A stretch of 64,000 nucleotides of DNA from Ectobius pallidus. Lineage: Eukaryota; Arthropoda; Insecta; Blattodea; Ectobiidae. Location: contig CAXKWD010000002.1 of assembly GCA_964059195.1 (NCBI GenBank), positions 154,149,042 through 154,213,041 on the forward strand, given 5' to 3'. This document shows, in pieces, positions 53,828 through 63,905 of the stretch. A model generated the notes under the pieces. The model made no database searches. It was not told the origin of the DNA and was given only the letters and a program-made list of their open reading frames with translations. The position numbers were made by a program, and so were the translations under genes. How positions within the stretch are numbered: position 1 is the first letter of the stretch; each line of letters starts with the position of its first letter.

Positions 53828-56327
53828 CAGCGACCGTTAGAAGAATACAGGTACAATGGCGCAACTCGTTCTCGGCCACAAGTCTCCTAGCATAGTTCTA
53901 CCAAAGCATGTTAAACTGGCCTGCCTACAGCGAAACGTGGTTCGGAACAGATCATTTCGTGTGTGTTGGTAGTATCCTATTGTTATCAAATTATTTGTGT
54001 GTTTTATGTCCTAGCCTTCTACAAATATGCCAATACTAGTAAATGTTATTGTAATAAGTACTGTTGAGCTGCGCGATAAGGATATGTTTTCAGTACAGTA
54101 AGATTAGTCTCAAATAATGGAAGCATTTATGTCAAGAATCATGTTCAATCCATGGAACTGCTCATTTTCGTAACTTTGAATGTTGAAACATAAAATTTTT
54201 GCTTATACGTTTAACACCTGCTTAATGTAGGCCTACTACTGTGTAATTTTAATGAAAAATATTAACTTCATCAATTAATTTGAACGTGCTGCTAATGAAA
54301 CTGTTAAAGCATGCTCATAATTCATTTTGCAGACGAAAGCCTACCATGTTTATGAGAAAGAAGATGATCCGATTCTCACCTTCGTTCCATTCGAGAGGGA
54401 AATTTTTCTCTATATATTGAGTCGGTTGTTCGCCTTGTTCCATGTTTCTTTGCCCTTGATCATACTAATTATATTTTCGTGACATGATCCTTCTGAAGGA
54501 CAAACATTCAGCAGTGATGGAAATCTTCAACATAGGAGGATTTGTTACAAGGAAAACCATGAAAGCCTCAGCCATGGCACTGGATCACATACATGAACAG
54601 GGGAATGCTTCACTAAAAGGGACGGAGGAATATTAGGCTTTATGATGATGCCTTCCAGAAGTTTATGATTGTTGGACTTCAGATTGCCACATATCGTATA
54701 TTCAGAAGTTTGAGAAGACCTTTAGTCAGGAAATTGACACTGATAGGTTTGGGCACCATGAAGAGGAAAAATTGTTTCAATTCAAATACAGATAGAAAGT
54801 TGATGCTCTTGTTCATACTTTGGAGAATTTTGGAAATCCTTTCTCTGAAGAGTGTACAAAACTGTTCACAATTGATTCAAAAATAATAATGCCAGAAACT
54901 GTAGAGAAAACAATAAAGTTAATTGTAAAAAAAGGGGAAAAACAATTTTCTCAATTATTTCAGGAACATTTGGAAAGCTCTGACAAAAGTATCATGGATC
55001 CAATAAAACTAAACCCAGATATGCGACTTTTGCTTGAAACTACGAATGAAATAGAAAACAAAACTTATCAAGGTTACAGGTGTTACAAAATGACAATGCA
55101 CGCTTTAGCCATTTGTACATAGCGAATCAAAGAAGGGAGGGAGATTTCCAAGAATTTTGTTGACATGAAAATCAGTCTTGGCCTCCTTCCCTTTCAAGTG
55201 ATGGGAAGCCAATACTTTGTAAGAAGAAGTCAAGTCTGCTTAAGTGCTTTTCGACTTACATTAATGAAAAAGAAATAAAAACTGAGCCAAAAGTTGATGT
55301 TAAAATCTTAGATGGAGCGGCATATTACCTCATACAGGAGCACATACCTTTGAACAAAACATTCCATATGTTTCACATCAAATGTCATCAGTGTCATGCT
55401 TGTATGCTGTTTGGCATAAAAAATGGGAGGCCTTTTCAAGGGATTCTAAAAACAAGAACTCTTTCTTCAAGTTCCTCTCACAGGGAATTAGAACATTCCC
55501 TGTTTCAGAAGGAAAAGATCCAGTCAGTGGATATCAATATTATAATTATCTCCATATCCAGTTTTGAAGAACTTGGGATAAACAGTCTTTGGATTGCCTT
55601 TGTACAAGAAAAGATTTCCAATACATTCTTATCCATGAAATTGCTAGAGGATTAGGACATCCAAAGACATATATCAAAGCTCTTCCCTACTTTCACGCAT
55701 CACTGGCTGTAATACTGTTTCACAGTTCAATGGAAGAGGAAAAGTTAAGGCATGGGAGGCGTGGATGTCTGCCAAATATTACTGAGAGTTTCCTCTTGTT
55801 AGCAAAAGGAAATATAGAAGATTTTTTTTTTTTTTTCTTTTTTTAAAATTCAGAGATATGTTGTCGTTCTGTGTGACAGGTCTTGTAGTGCGGAAAATGT
55901 CGATGAACAGAGAAGATTTTTACTTAACAGAAAAGGTCCCATGTTGATGGAAAATATACCATCAATTTCCGATGCACTGAAACTGCATGCAATGAGGACA
56001 GCATACCAAGAGAATGATATGGGGCAAAGCTCTGAAACCGATAAAAGCAGACCATCCTTCCAAGTGGGCTGACGGTGAACGAGTACCAGAATGGATGACA
56101 CTTCCAAAAGTGGCAGCATCTAGTCAAGAGCTAATTTGCTGTGACTGTACTGAGTGTGTGGCAAGTCAGATCTTCCATGAATTCAATTCTGCACATGTGA
56201 TGGTCTTTGCCGGGAATCTAATCAATAAAATCTAAATCATTTCTCTTCTCTCTTCCCTTTCAATTTTCTAATATATTTACTTGTTTGCCCTATACGTGCC
56301 CTTTAATATTCTCGGCAGCGACCGTTA
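53828..56327 (+). pseudogene. decayed large protein of probable transposon origin, Cys-rich C-terminus
   Basis: Frames shift repeatedly, but a single protein order can be followed: TRKTMKASAMALDHIHEQGN (about 54552-54610), LENFGNPFSEECTKLFTID (about 54820-54876), VEKTIKLIVKKGEKQF, IMDPIKLN, VDVKILDGAAYYLIQE (about 55294-55340), WMTLPKVAASSQELICCDC and ECVASQ (about 56092-56170). The ending resembles a cysteine-rich CXC-type motif seen in a widespread metazoan family of uncharacterised, repeat-associated proteins. I do not know its function. A 12-bp direct repeat CAGCGACCGTTA at 53828-53839 and 56316-56327 brackets it and may be a target duplication. No terminal inverted repeat or poly(A) is present. 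Confidence 0.6.
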
Positions 56328-56836
56328 ATTGTACAATACCTTAAACCTCTCTTATGGGTTGGCTAATAAATAATAAGGCCGACTTTCCTCTTACACCCCT
56401 ACTGGACATCGGACATTTACCTATACAGTTGACTCCCTCTAGTCTGGCCTCGGATGGTTCGGCTGCCGGATGATCCGGTCGACTTCTTGGAATGAGTCAT
56501 CTGCGCGCGGAAGGGTTTCTCACGGCAGTAATCGACTAGAATAAACATTCTATTACTGAATGACATTCTTCTTATGGTGAGGAATGTGACGTAATATAAA
56601 TAGATTATTGGGCAGCACACACCACTGTTTATTGATCCTTTTGTGATGTTACTAATCTTGCGTGGAGCCTTCGTCTTGAATAAACATGCCTGTTTCCGTC
56701 TTAAGTGTAAACAAATCACATCAGTTCACAGCAATGGAACTGGCGACTACCTATGTCAAGCAACAGGCTGCTGCATCAGCTATCGATGTAATGTTCATGA
56801 AGAAGTGGCGTGATTATGCTTTCAAAAAAAGAGTTC
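56328..56836. other. unassigned intron sequence
   Basis: Includes TACAGTTGACTCCCTCTAG at 56424-56442, which looks like a TA plus transposon end of pogo/Tigger style, but no partner end was found. No gene is seen. Confidence 0.35.
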
Positions 56837-56948
56837 AACTTCATGCCTGTAACTGATGGAAATATTCCAAAAGATCCAATTTTTTTTTTTTTTTTACCCC
56901 AAAAACATTCAAAATGGTGGACGCAACTTGCAGACCTTCTTTGTATAC

Positions 56949-57306
56949 CAGTGTGTGTACTAAGTTTGGTGAATGATCTGCTATATCGGTTTGCAACAGT
57001 GAGGGAAACCCATGGAATGTTGGTCCAAGTGTAGGGGGCAGGATGATTTGAGTAAAAAAATGTGTGTAAGATTGGTTTGCACGCTTTCATGCTGGCAAAG
57101 AATCAGTGGAAGGCAAGCCGTGTTCGGGCCAGCCATCCACAAGCAGACGCCAGACAACAATGAACATGTGTGAGTGTCTTTGCTAATACCCACTTCTTCT
57201 GCTATTAATCGCAGAGTCAATCATGATTGTTTGCTAGCAACACTTGCACACGTTCAATGTTGTCTGATATACTAGATCATTCACCAAACTTAGTAGACAC
57301 ACTTCG
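56949..57306. mobile_element. mariner-derived MITE (~358 bp)
   Basis: Ends of about 38 bp are inverted copies with few differences (AGTGTGTGTACTAAGTTTGG and AGTGTGTCTACTAAGTTTGG). The interior retains a fragment of mariner N-terminal coding sequence on the + strand near 57090-57160 (AGKESVEGKPCSGQPSTS), then decays. It is an internally deleted, non-autonomous copy. Confidence 0.8.
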
Positions 57307-57586
57307 TACGGTATAATGGAATAAAACCTACTATCCTGAAATTTATTGCATATTAGTTACAGCTTGACCTCGTACATAATCCTCTTAGTTATCAAAACTT
57401 CTTTTATAGCACAACGGTGGTACTATTAGAACAGTTTGCACATTTTATTCAATATAGTTATATAAATTTGTGACGAGCAGCTTAATGAGTTAGGAGTGGA
57501 TAGGCCTACTGTGATTAAATCCTCCCCCTGAAATGTTTTGAAATGTGGAATTTTATATGAATTAGAATATATAAGTTTTTTCTTAC

Positions 57587-57748
57587 CTGTATTACTTGAT
57601 AAGAGAACACTCTTTCTTTTGGAGGTTTTCTGGCACATTTCAGAGATTTTGGTGGATTTGGCACATTGAAAATTGTAGGAATGGAATTCCATTTCAGTAG
57701 TTTTCTTAATACCCTTTTCTGTTCAAATTGAGATTCCTCAAAATGATG
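57587..57748 (-). CDS. THAP-domain protein, exon 2
   Basis: This 162-nt exon on the minus strand encodes HHFEESQFEQKRVLRKLL, then WNSIPTIFNVPNPP and a basic Lys/Arg/Pro-rich end. The HH at its start supplies the last zinc ligand of the THAP domain, and the SIPTIF motif corresponds to the AVPTIF box at the THAP C-terminus. It begins in phase 0 after a TTTTCTTTTAG acceptor and ends at a GTAAGA donor (57586 leftwards), so the gene continues with at least one more exon that I could not find to the left. The intron to exon 1 is only 85 bp with GT-AG ends. A domesticated transposase or ordinary THAP gene are both possible. Confidence 0.8.
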
Positions 57749-57833
57749 CTAAAAGAAAACTGAAATAGAAGTGAACATATCATATACACAAATAAATTGT
57801 TCAACAATAATGTGAATATTGTAATTTACTAAC

Positions 57834-57980
57834 CCCGCAAAGTACAGAACTGTCTGTAGGCTGCCACTTATCCCATCTACAATTTTGTACCCATTGCGCT
57901 TTTGTACCCATTGGAAGACGAAATACTATAATCCCGTCAGATGATTTATTCTTACAATTTGGCGCAGCACAATACCCCAT
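57834..57980 (-). CDS. THAP-domain protein, exon 1 (zinc-binding domain)
   Basis: The minus-strand ATG at 57980 starts MGYCAAPNCKN, the standard THAP N-terminus. Its zinc ligands are C4 and C9, then C48 here and a His from exon 2, giving C-x4-C-x38-C-x2-H. Invariant-type residues FRLP (20-23), W30 and P41 are present. A longer open frame begins at a TTG further upstream, but the ATG fits the family. The exon is 147 nt (49 codons), phase 0, with donor GTTAGT at 57833. THAP proteins bind DNA sequence-specifically and include the DNA-binding domain of P-element transposases. It lies antisense within the MTG2-like intron. No stop or frameshift is seen, so it may be expressed. Confidence 0.82.
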
Positions 57981-58354
57981 TTTACTTTCTTTTTGCAAAT
58001 ACTAACATCCATTTATACAAACACTCAATGTTTACGTCCACATCCGAAAGCTGTTTAGAAAATAAGATGGCCCGCCATCACAAAGGATTGTGGTACGGTG
58101 ACCTGACCTCTTTACACCGACCTTGCTAACCACAAGACCACACAGGCAGTCTCTGTAGGGATTACTTTACATTATACATGTGTGTTTTTTATATTTTGTC
58201 TTCCACTTTGAAATGTTAGTGAATAACACAAAGCACAGTAACATTCTTGAATTTAATGTGGGATTTGACACTGTTTCTTTATCACTAAATTGTCCATATT
58301 GGCATTGTAGTTCAAATTAGTATTTGTATTTGTTTCAGTATTTGTATTAGAGTT

Positions 58355-58613
58355 TGAGGAGCATCGTTTCAAAACGTATTAAGTGCACTAAAATAAAGTT
58401 GTACATAATACGCTTTGAACCGTTCATTCCCGTGCACATAATACGATTTGATCCGATACGTCAACTTTGACAGTGAATTAACACGGGATATAACATGAAA
58501 TGTTCCATTCTGAATTGATAGCGTTAAAGAGCGCTTAAGAAATAGGGCGAAATCGTATCAAACTGTATTTTGACCAAGAGTGCACTTAATACGTTTTGAA
58601 ACGATGCTCCTCA
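58355..58613. mobile_element. MITE with perfect 34-bp inverted repeats
   Basis: TGAGGAGCATCGTTTCAAAA and the following bases to 58388 (ending AAGTGCAC) are repeated exactly in inverse orientation at 58580-58613. The 259-bp element is non-coding, with further AATACGNTTTGA motifs inside. An 11-bp direct repeat ATTTGTTTCAG occurs at 58328-58338 and 58613-58623, offset by 16 bp on the left, so it may be unrelated to insertion. It lies about 375 bp upstream of the THAP start codon. Confidence 0.85.
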
Positions 58614-59007
58614 TTTGTTTCAGCTATCCAGCCAGTTTTTGCAGCTAGAAATACCAAATTTTGCATGTTATGGCAGTTGAGTGTGGCAATATTCCTGCCA
58701 AATTTTATGATTCTAGTTGTCCTATAAGTGTGTCAAAAATTGCATATTGTGAAGAAAATATGTGAAATATAGTTACAATAAAAAATCAAACTCTATCTAA
58801 GGTATAACCGATGGTAGTATGACAGAATGTCATAGGACCAATCCTTTAGATCTCTCAAAATCCATTACTGTTAATTCAATATTTTTTTTGTACGATATAC
58901 CATTTAGCTACTATAAGCCTCCAAAGAAGGTCTGAATGTTTCTGGGATAAAAAAAAAAGAAAAATTATATCTTTTGGAATATTTCCATCAGTTACAGGCA
59001 TGAAGTT

Positions 59008-59859
59008 ATGAGTAGGCCTATACCAAATTTTGAGTTTCTGGCTCATCTGGAAGTGGGCAGACAGTTATATCAGTGAGTGAGTTAGCCATGCGACTTTGTA
59101 GTAAAGTGATGATTTGCTACTTTTGAACCATTGATTGGTCATTACCAGGGCCCAGATTCTGGTGACCTAAAATTGTTTGACAAGTGACCCATAAAATGAC
59201 CCTAAATTTTAAAGAATTACCTAAAACTGATATTTTATTTATAATATTTATTATTGTACACACAAAGTTATAGACTTTTCATACATATTTTTAAAAACTA
59301 TAAATGCAGAAAGGATGTTGTAGGTCTAATAACCTTGTTCTTTGTTCTTGATTGGATCATTTGAGAAGAAAATTAAGAAAATTGTTTTTAAAGTAGATTC
59401 TACAAAAATGTTGCATTATTTTACACTAGTAATTTATTTAAATATTACCCGTATGGAGAAATGAAACACGTGACAGACTCTGGTGCCAAATCAATCTAAT
59501 AACAACAATAATGTAATACTATTTTGTAGTTCTTTGTTTCTCGTTTCCGACTAAGACATGACAACATTTCAACACCGAGTGTGTCCTTCTTGCATTAAAC
59601 AAACAATACTTCAAAGACAGCACCACTGAAGACGATGATAGCTAGAGGCAAAAAAGTTAACAATCTCAATGTAAATGCCTGAAAATGACTAAATAAGGAA
59701 GCAAATGTCATGAAATTAACATAATAATGACTTAAAATTAAAATAATGCCCTAAAAATATAAAATTGCATAAAATGACAAGAAATGACCTAATAAAAATG
59801 CATTTCTATAATCTAGAGGCCATGATTAGAATTTATCAACAAATTGGCAATGTGTATGA
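59008..59859. other. unassigned intron sequence
   Basis: AT-rich, with scattered ATGACCTAAAAAT-type phrases near 59680-59800. No gene is seen. Confidence 0.4.
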
Positions 59860-60104
59860 AGCATCAATAAAATATGACATGTCATCAGAATCCAGGCCTT
59901 GGTCATTACTCTGGTACAAGTCAACCGATTTGGTCCAAAATCAATATGGTTCTTCCTATAGACGTTATAAGTGTGTGTACTAAGTGTCATGAAAATCTGA
60001 TAAAGCACATTCTAGTTATTGCGCATACAGACTGACAGATGGACAGACATTTTTCCAGTCCACCATGTAATCTTAGAAAGTACCATTCTGGCACTTAATA
60101 ATAA

Positions 60105-60105
<1 letters not shown>
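59860..60105 (+). repeat. third copy of the dispersed element, single 150-bp unit
   Basis: Carries GGTCATTACTCTGGTACAAG, GTCAACCGATTTGGTCC, a TCTTCCTATAGACGTTATAA phrase and GTCATGAAAATCTGATAAAG, then GACAGATGGACAGACATTTTT and CTGGCACTTAATA. This corresponds to the last unit and right end of the element at 9170-11290. A (TTA)n microsatellite follows at about 60106-60150. Confidence 0.8.
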
Positions 60106-60139
<34 letters not shown>

Positions 60140-60426
60140 TATTATTACTTCCACCTGACAACTTTCTCTTACTTTTAATGCCATGCTATGTGAAGAAAAT
60201 TTATTTTCCTTTGCAATTTTTTTTTAAACAGCTCTAACGATTTTGCTTAAATTTTGTATATGAGGTGCTTATATTACGTGTTAGCACTTTTATTTGAAAC
60301 ATTTTTCGAAAAAATTATCTGAACGTTAGTTAGTTATAAGCCACCCGCTGTTTTTAGACACTCAGTCTTGCCTAATGAAAAGGCTGAATATGCTCTCCTT
60401 GCATTACAGCCTCTTATTCTATATCA

Positions 60427-60607
60427 GAATGTACCTCCTTGGATTTTTCTGAGATAGAGTGGCCTGGAACAGGGTGCACTCAGCCTCATGATAAAACTGA
60501 GAAGCTACTTCATTGAGAAGTAGCGACTCCAGTCACAGAAACCATCATTAACAGTCATGGATATCGACATGTTGACCACATGCCCCCAATCCTGCCATCT
60601 TCATTAA
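60427..60607 (+). mobile_element. SINE family 1, body fragment
   Basis: In the + orientation it reads CCTCCTTGGATTTTTCTGAG, GGGTGCACTCAGCCTCATGA, AAGTAGCGACTCCAGTCA and CATGCCCCCAATCCTGCC. These match the inverse of the SINE body at 10780-10980. The tRNA-like head and the (TTTAG)n tail are both missing. Confidence 0.82.
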
Positions 60608-61040
60608 TAAAAACGTTCCTCCCCTCAGCAAGAAGCTTGATTTCTGCACTAAATAAACTGTTAACAATCATAAGTCTAGCATGACTGTGATACTACTGTA
60701 GTTTGAACATTCCAAAGAATAACTCACTGTTATGCCAGATGATTCCTGCTGTTCTTGTAAAAAAAAAAAATTATACTGTACAATAAATTACACTGCAACA
60801 TTTTAAAATTTTTGGTGTGATGTTTTAAGACTGTATAGTGATTTTAGAAGTATTTTTCATGCTGATTTCAAATATGATTTCACTTTTCCTGTATCACATA
60901 AGGTTTTTATACAATTCAATTTATTATTTTTTTAAATTGAAAATTTGAACAAGGAAAAATATTGAGTTTGATTTAAAAATTGTGTATTGTGTTGCCTGTA
61001 TGAAATTACACTGCACTGCATTACAATGGACAGTGATATA
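60608..61040. other. unassigned intron sequence
   Basis: AT-rich, nothing recognised. Confidence 0.4.
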
Positions 61041-62301
61041 CAGTGTGCCCACTGAGATCCTTGCATTTTAAACAAATATAGACGAAAAAAAAGTTTGTTT
61101 ATGATAATTACTATACATGAAAATGATAATATAAGTAATTAAGTTTTCATTGTAATTCCAGTTCAGTGCACTTTTACATGGGCACCTCGGGTGGCACTAA
61201 GAACAACCAACCTATAGTCGATTTCACGCCATGTGTTGCGCAGCATGTCTTCTTTCTCAGAGTTTATGACATCTCTTATGTGTTGTTTCAAGTCCAGTAC
61301 ATCGTTCAGTCTTGTAGCGTATACTCTGTCTTTGACGTACCCCACAAGAAGAAATCTAGTGGGGTAATGTCGGGGGAACGCGGAGGCCAAGGAATTGGAC
61401 CACCACGGCCAATCCAACTACATGGGAATGTGTCATTTAAAAACTGTCAGACTAAAAGTCTCCAATAGGGTGGGGCACCATCCTGCTGAAAGATTATTGT
61501 TGGCTGCATGGCTGCTATCTATGGCACAGCAAAGTTCTCCATCATATCCAAGTAATTGTTCCAAGTGACAGTATCCTCTTGAAAGAAAAATGGCCCAACA
61601 ATTTGATTTTGCAGAAGACCACACCAAACATTTACTTTTGGACCGTCACTAACATGTTCTATGAATGCATGGGGATTTTGCGTACCCCATATACGCACAT
61701 TGTGGTGATTCACTTTCCCTGAAATGTGATCCAGCATAGTGATTGCAAATGCTTCTCGCTTTGGTCCGTCATCAGGCTTCATTTCCTGCACAATTTGCAC
61801 TTTGTGCAGTCGACGGTGAAGAACTTTGTGAACTGTCGACCGTTTCATATCAAGTTCTCTCGCTGCTTGTCTTATCGACTTCTGTGGACTCCTTTCGAAT
61901 GACCTTCCCACATTGTCTACAACCTCTTCTTGGATTCTCGGTTTACCACCACCGTGTCCTTTTAAAGCACTGCAGGTCGCCAAAAACTGATCACACGACT
62001 TCTTTGTATCTTGGATGTCGGAAGATCCTTATTGTAAACACAACGAAAGTTTCGTTGCACTTGAATTATTGATTTTGTTTCTGCATACCACCACACTACC
62101 TAAGCACGCTCATTTGGAATCTCCATTTTAGAAACAATCTATTGTTGCAGCGCCGCTACAGCTATTGCACGAACTACAACATTACCACATAAACTTCTTG
62201 AGTTAGTGCTTCTGCACCTTCCAGATTCACAGTTGTACGATCTGAAATTTAAAAAGCTATAGACTTTTAAAATGTGGGAATCTCACTGTGGACACTTTGT
62301 G
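61041..62301 (-). mobile_element. second DD41D-type transposon, degenerate
   Basis: Ends near 61041 (CAGTGTGCCCACTGAGATCC) and 62301 (inverted, CAAAGTGTCCACAGTGAGAT) are imperfect inverted repeats. On the minus strand a related but distinct transposase is encoded from about 62127 (MEIPNERA), through GHGGGKPRIQEEVVDN, HNVRIWGTQNPHA and VGYVKDRVYATRLND to a stop near 61163. The stretch with the first catalytic aspartate is deleted, so KVNHHNVRIWG follows almost directly after MLDHIS. The D3 region is altered to SAFPRHYPTRFLL. It is inactive and unrelated in sequence to the inverted repeats of the copy at 5411-7492. Confidence 0.83.
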
Positions 62302-62584
62302 CATTCACTTAAAAATGCTATAATTGTGATGAAAACTCAGCACATATTGACAATTTACTTCCCTTTCTTCACTTGAAGATCTTTCTGACGTGGGTTGAAA
62401 CTTCTCTTCCTTCAGCAGTGCCGTCTCTTTTAATCATAAAGCATTAGTTGGGTATCTTCTCTGGTATCTCTTTTCCATGTCCTTTATGTGCTTGTTCTTA
62501 ACTGACATTGCCGAGATGAACCTTCACACTCATTCTAATATCATAAAACTCTGTAACACTTATTAACAATGGTTTTGTACTTTG

Positions 62585-63816
62585 GATGTTTGTTGTTGCC
62601 CAAAAAGTTGGCCACAACATCTTTAAACGAAACCCAGGCTCTTTTTTTTCCACAGGATTCATTGTACTTTCAGACAAATTGTCTTTCGTTAATTTTCTGA
62701 TTGCAGACCCACAAAGATCCCTTCTTTCAGTTTCTCATAAGAACTTTCAGAAATTTTGTTACCAAATACTGGAAGCAGTCAACTTCTTTTGGAAGAGCTT
62801 CATTAATCTGATTTTGATGTGCAAAGGAGGTAATAGTATCTTGCTTCATTGAACAAGTGGTGCATTTGTTATGTTCTGTGAACCGTGTTGGAGGGTTTTT
62901 CTTTTGGGCTTCAATATGAGATGGCATTTTTGTGTAGGCTGGATTGTTGACCAAGTAACATGGAAACTACTTTTAAACCTCTACAAATTATCGAAGAATG
63001 TTTTTCATAGTTCATGTATTTTAGCAGAGCTTTAGATTTTCATACTTCTCCTTGAGATTTACTGAATGTGCAATGGGTATTGAATCAAACAAATTTCCAT
63101 TATGTAAAAATTCACCTTTGAGGCTACATTTGAACTAGTCTATACATAACTTCTACTTACTTGGATTGTAAGTGACATTAAAGAAATTCAATAAACCCTC
63201 AATATCACAGTAATAAACCAGAGAATCTTCTTCTTTAAAGAATTTGATTAATTCCTTCTCTAGGGTCCTATACCAAGAGAACAAAACTCCAGGTAGTAGA
63301 AGATTTTTCCCTTTCATTCTTGATCCAAGCAATTGGGCGGCATCCAAGTTAAATCATTAAATCATTAAGTTCATTTTGACTGAATAATTTTGGTGCAGAA
63401 TGTTCTTCTGGCTTCTAATCATCAGAATTATCGCTTTCATTTTCTGAGCTGCTCTCCTGTGGCACATCTTCAAGAATGCGTAACTGGTCGTAAGGCCAAA
63501 GGAATGTTAGGATATTGTAATCATTAACATGTTTTTGTGGCTCCCTCCAAGCCAATGGGATTGCAAAAGGCATTGATTTTTTTGCACAATTTTTCCACAG
63601 TCTCAGTCCCACAACACGTGTACAACGTATCTTGTGTGATGCCCAGCTTTTGTCCTCACCACCAAGCCGTATGTCAAAGTATGCGTAATAGACATTTGTG
63701 AAATTTACGTTTAAATAAAAAATTAGTTCACTTGATTTGCAAAAAAAACTGTACATGATAGGAAAAAAACTGCTTGCAGATCTGGAATCAGCACACAAAA
63801 AATATTTTGGGAACAC
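62585..63816 (-). pseudogene. decayed repeat-associated protein (unknown family)
   Basis: Minus-strand fragments occur in order: VGLRLWKNCAKKSMPFAIPL and AWREPQKHVND (about 63610-63530), a Ser/Glu/Asp-rich ESSSENESDNSDD (about 63455-63420), GSRMKGKNLLLPGV, FYNP-like EDSLVYYCDIEGLLNFFNV (about 63230-63160), SKILLPPLHIK (about 62845-62815, frameshifted), LPKEVDCFQYLVTKF and VSFKDVVANFL (about 62620-62590). This order matches an arthropod family of uncharacterised, highly repeated proteins, probably transposon-encoded. I do not know its activity. Frameshifts, stops and a deletion of the zinc-ligand segment after KHVND show it is dead. Confidence 0.6.
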
Positions 63817-63905
63817 CTAAGACTACAGAATCATAAAAAATCATGTTGCACAGTGTTACCTATAAATATCCTCTCCTAAACATAATATCAGTTTTTATTT
63901 TTCAG

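Larger units (their letters stand above)
56837..59007. repeat. inverted pair of a dispersed repeat flanking the THAP exons
   Basis: A 39-bp sequence at 56837-56875 (starting AACTTCATGCCTGTAACTG) is repeated perfectly in inverse orientation at 58969-59007. Similarity continues for about 60 bp inward through a T/A tract and an ACATTC...ACCTTCTTTG segment, with one ~24-bp length difference. The left copy is cut by a mariner-derived MITE. The pair could be two independent insertions or the ends of a 2.2-kb element. Confidence 0.75.
44217..63905 (+). other. MTG2: MTG2-like intron, 19,689 bp
   Basis: Donor GTAAAA, acceptor TTTTTCAG at 63898-63905, phase 0 on both sides. It holds nested PLEs, two decayed transposon-associated pseudogenes, a DD41D element, several MITEs and an antisense THAP gene fragment. 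Confidence 0.85.

Noticed and set aside
56424..56460. Terminal repeat of a pogo/Tigger element
   Set aside because: TACAGTTGACTCCC looks like a TA plus transposon end, but no matching inverse end was found in the window.
57801..57998. THAP start at 57998 and C-terminus read through to 57801
   Set aside because: The upstream start is TTG, and the reading beyond 57834 is intronic; the splice donor there restores the family C-x2-H motif from exon 2.
58115..58155. SINE family 1 head
   Set aside because: GCTAACCACAAGACCACAC matches the tRNA-like head, but the match is too short to establish an insertion.
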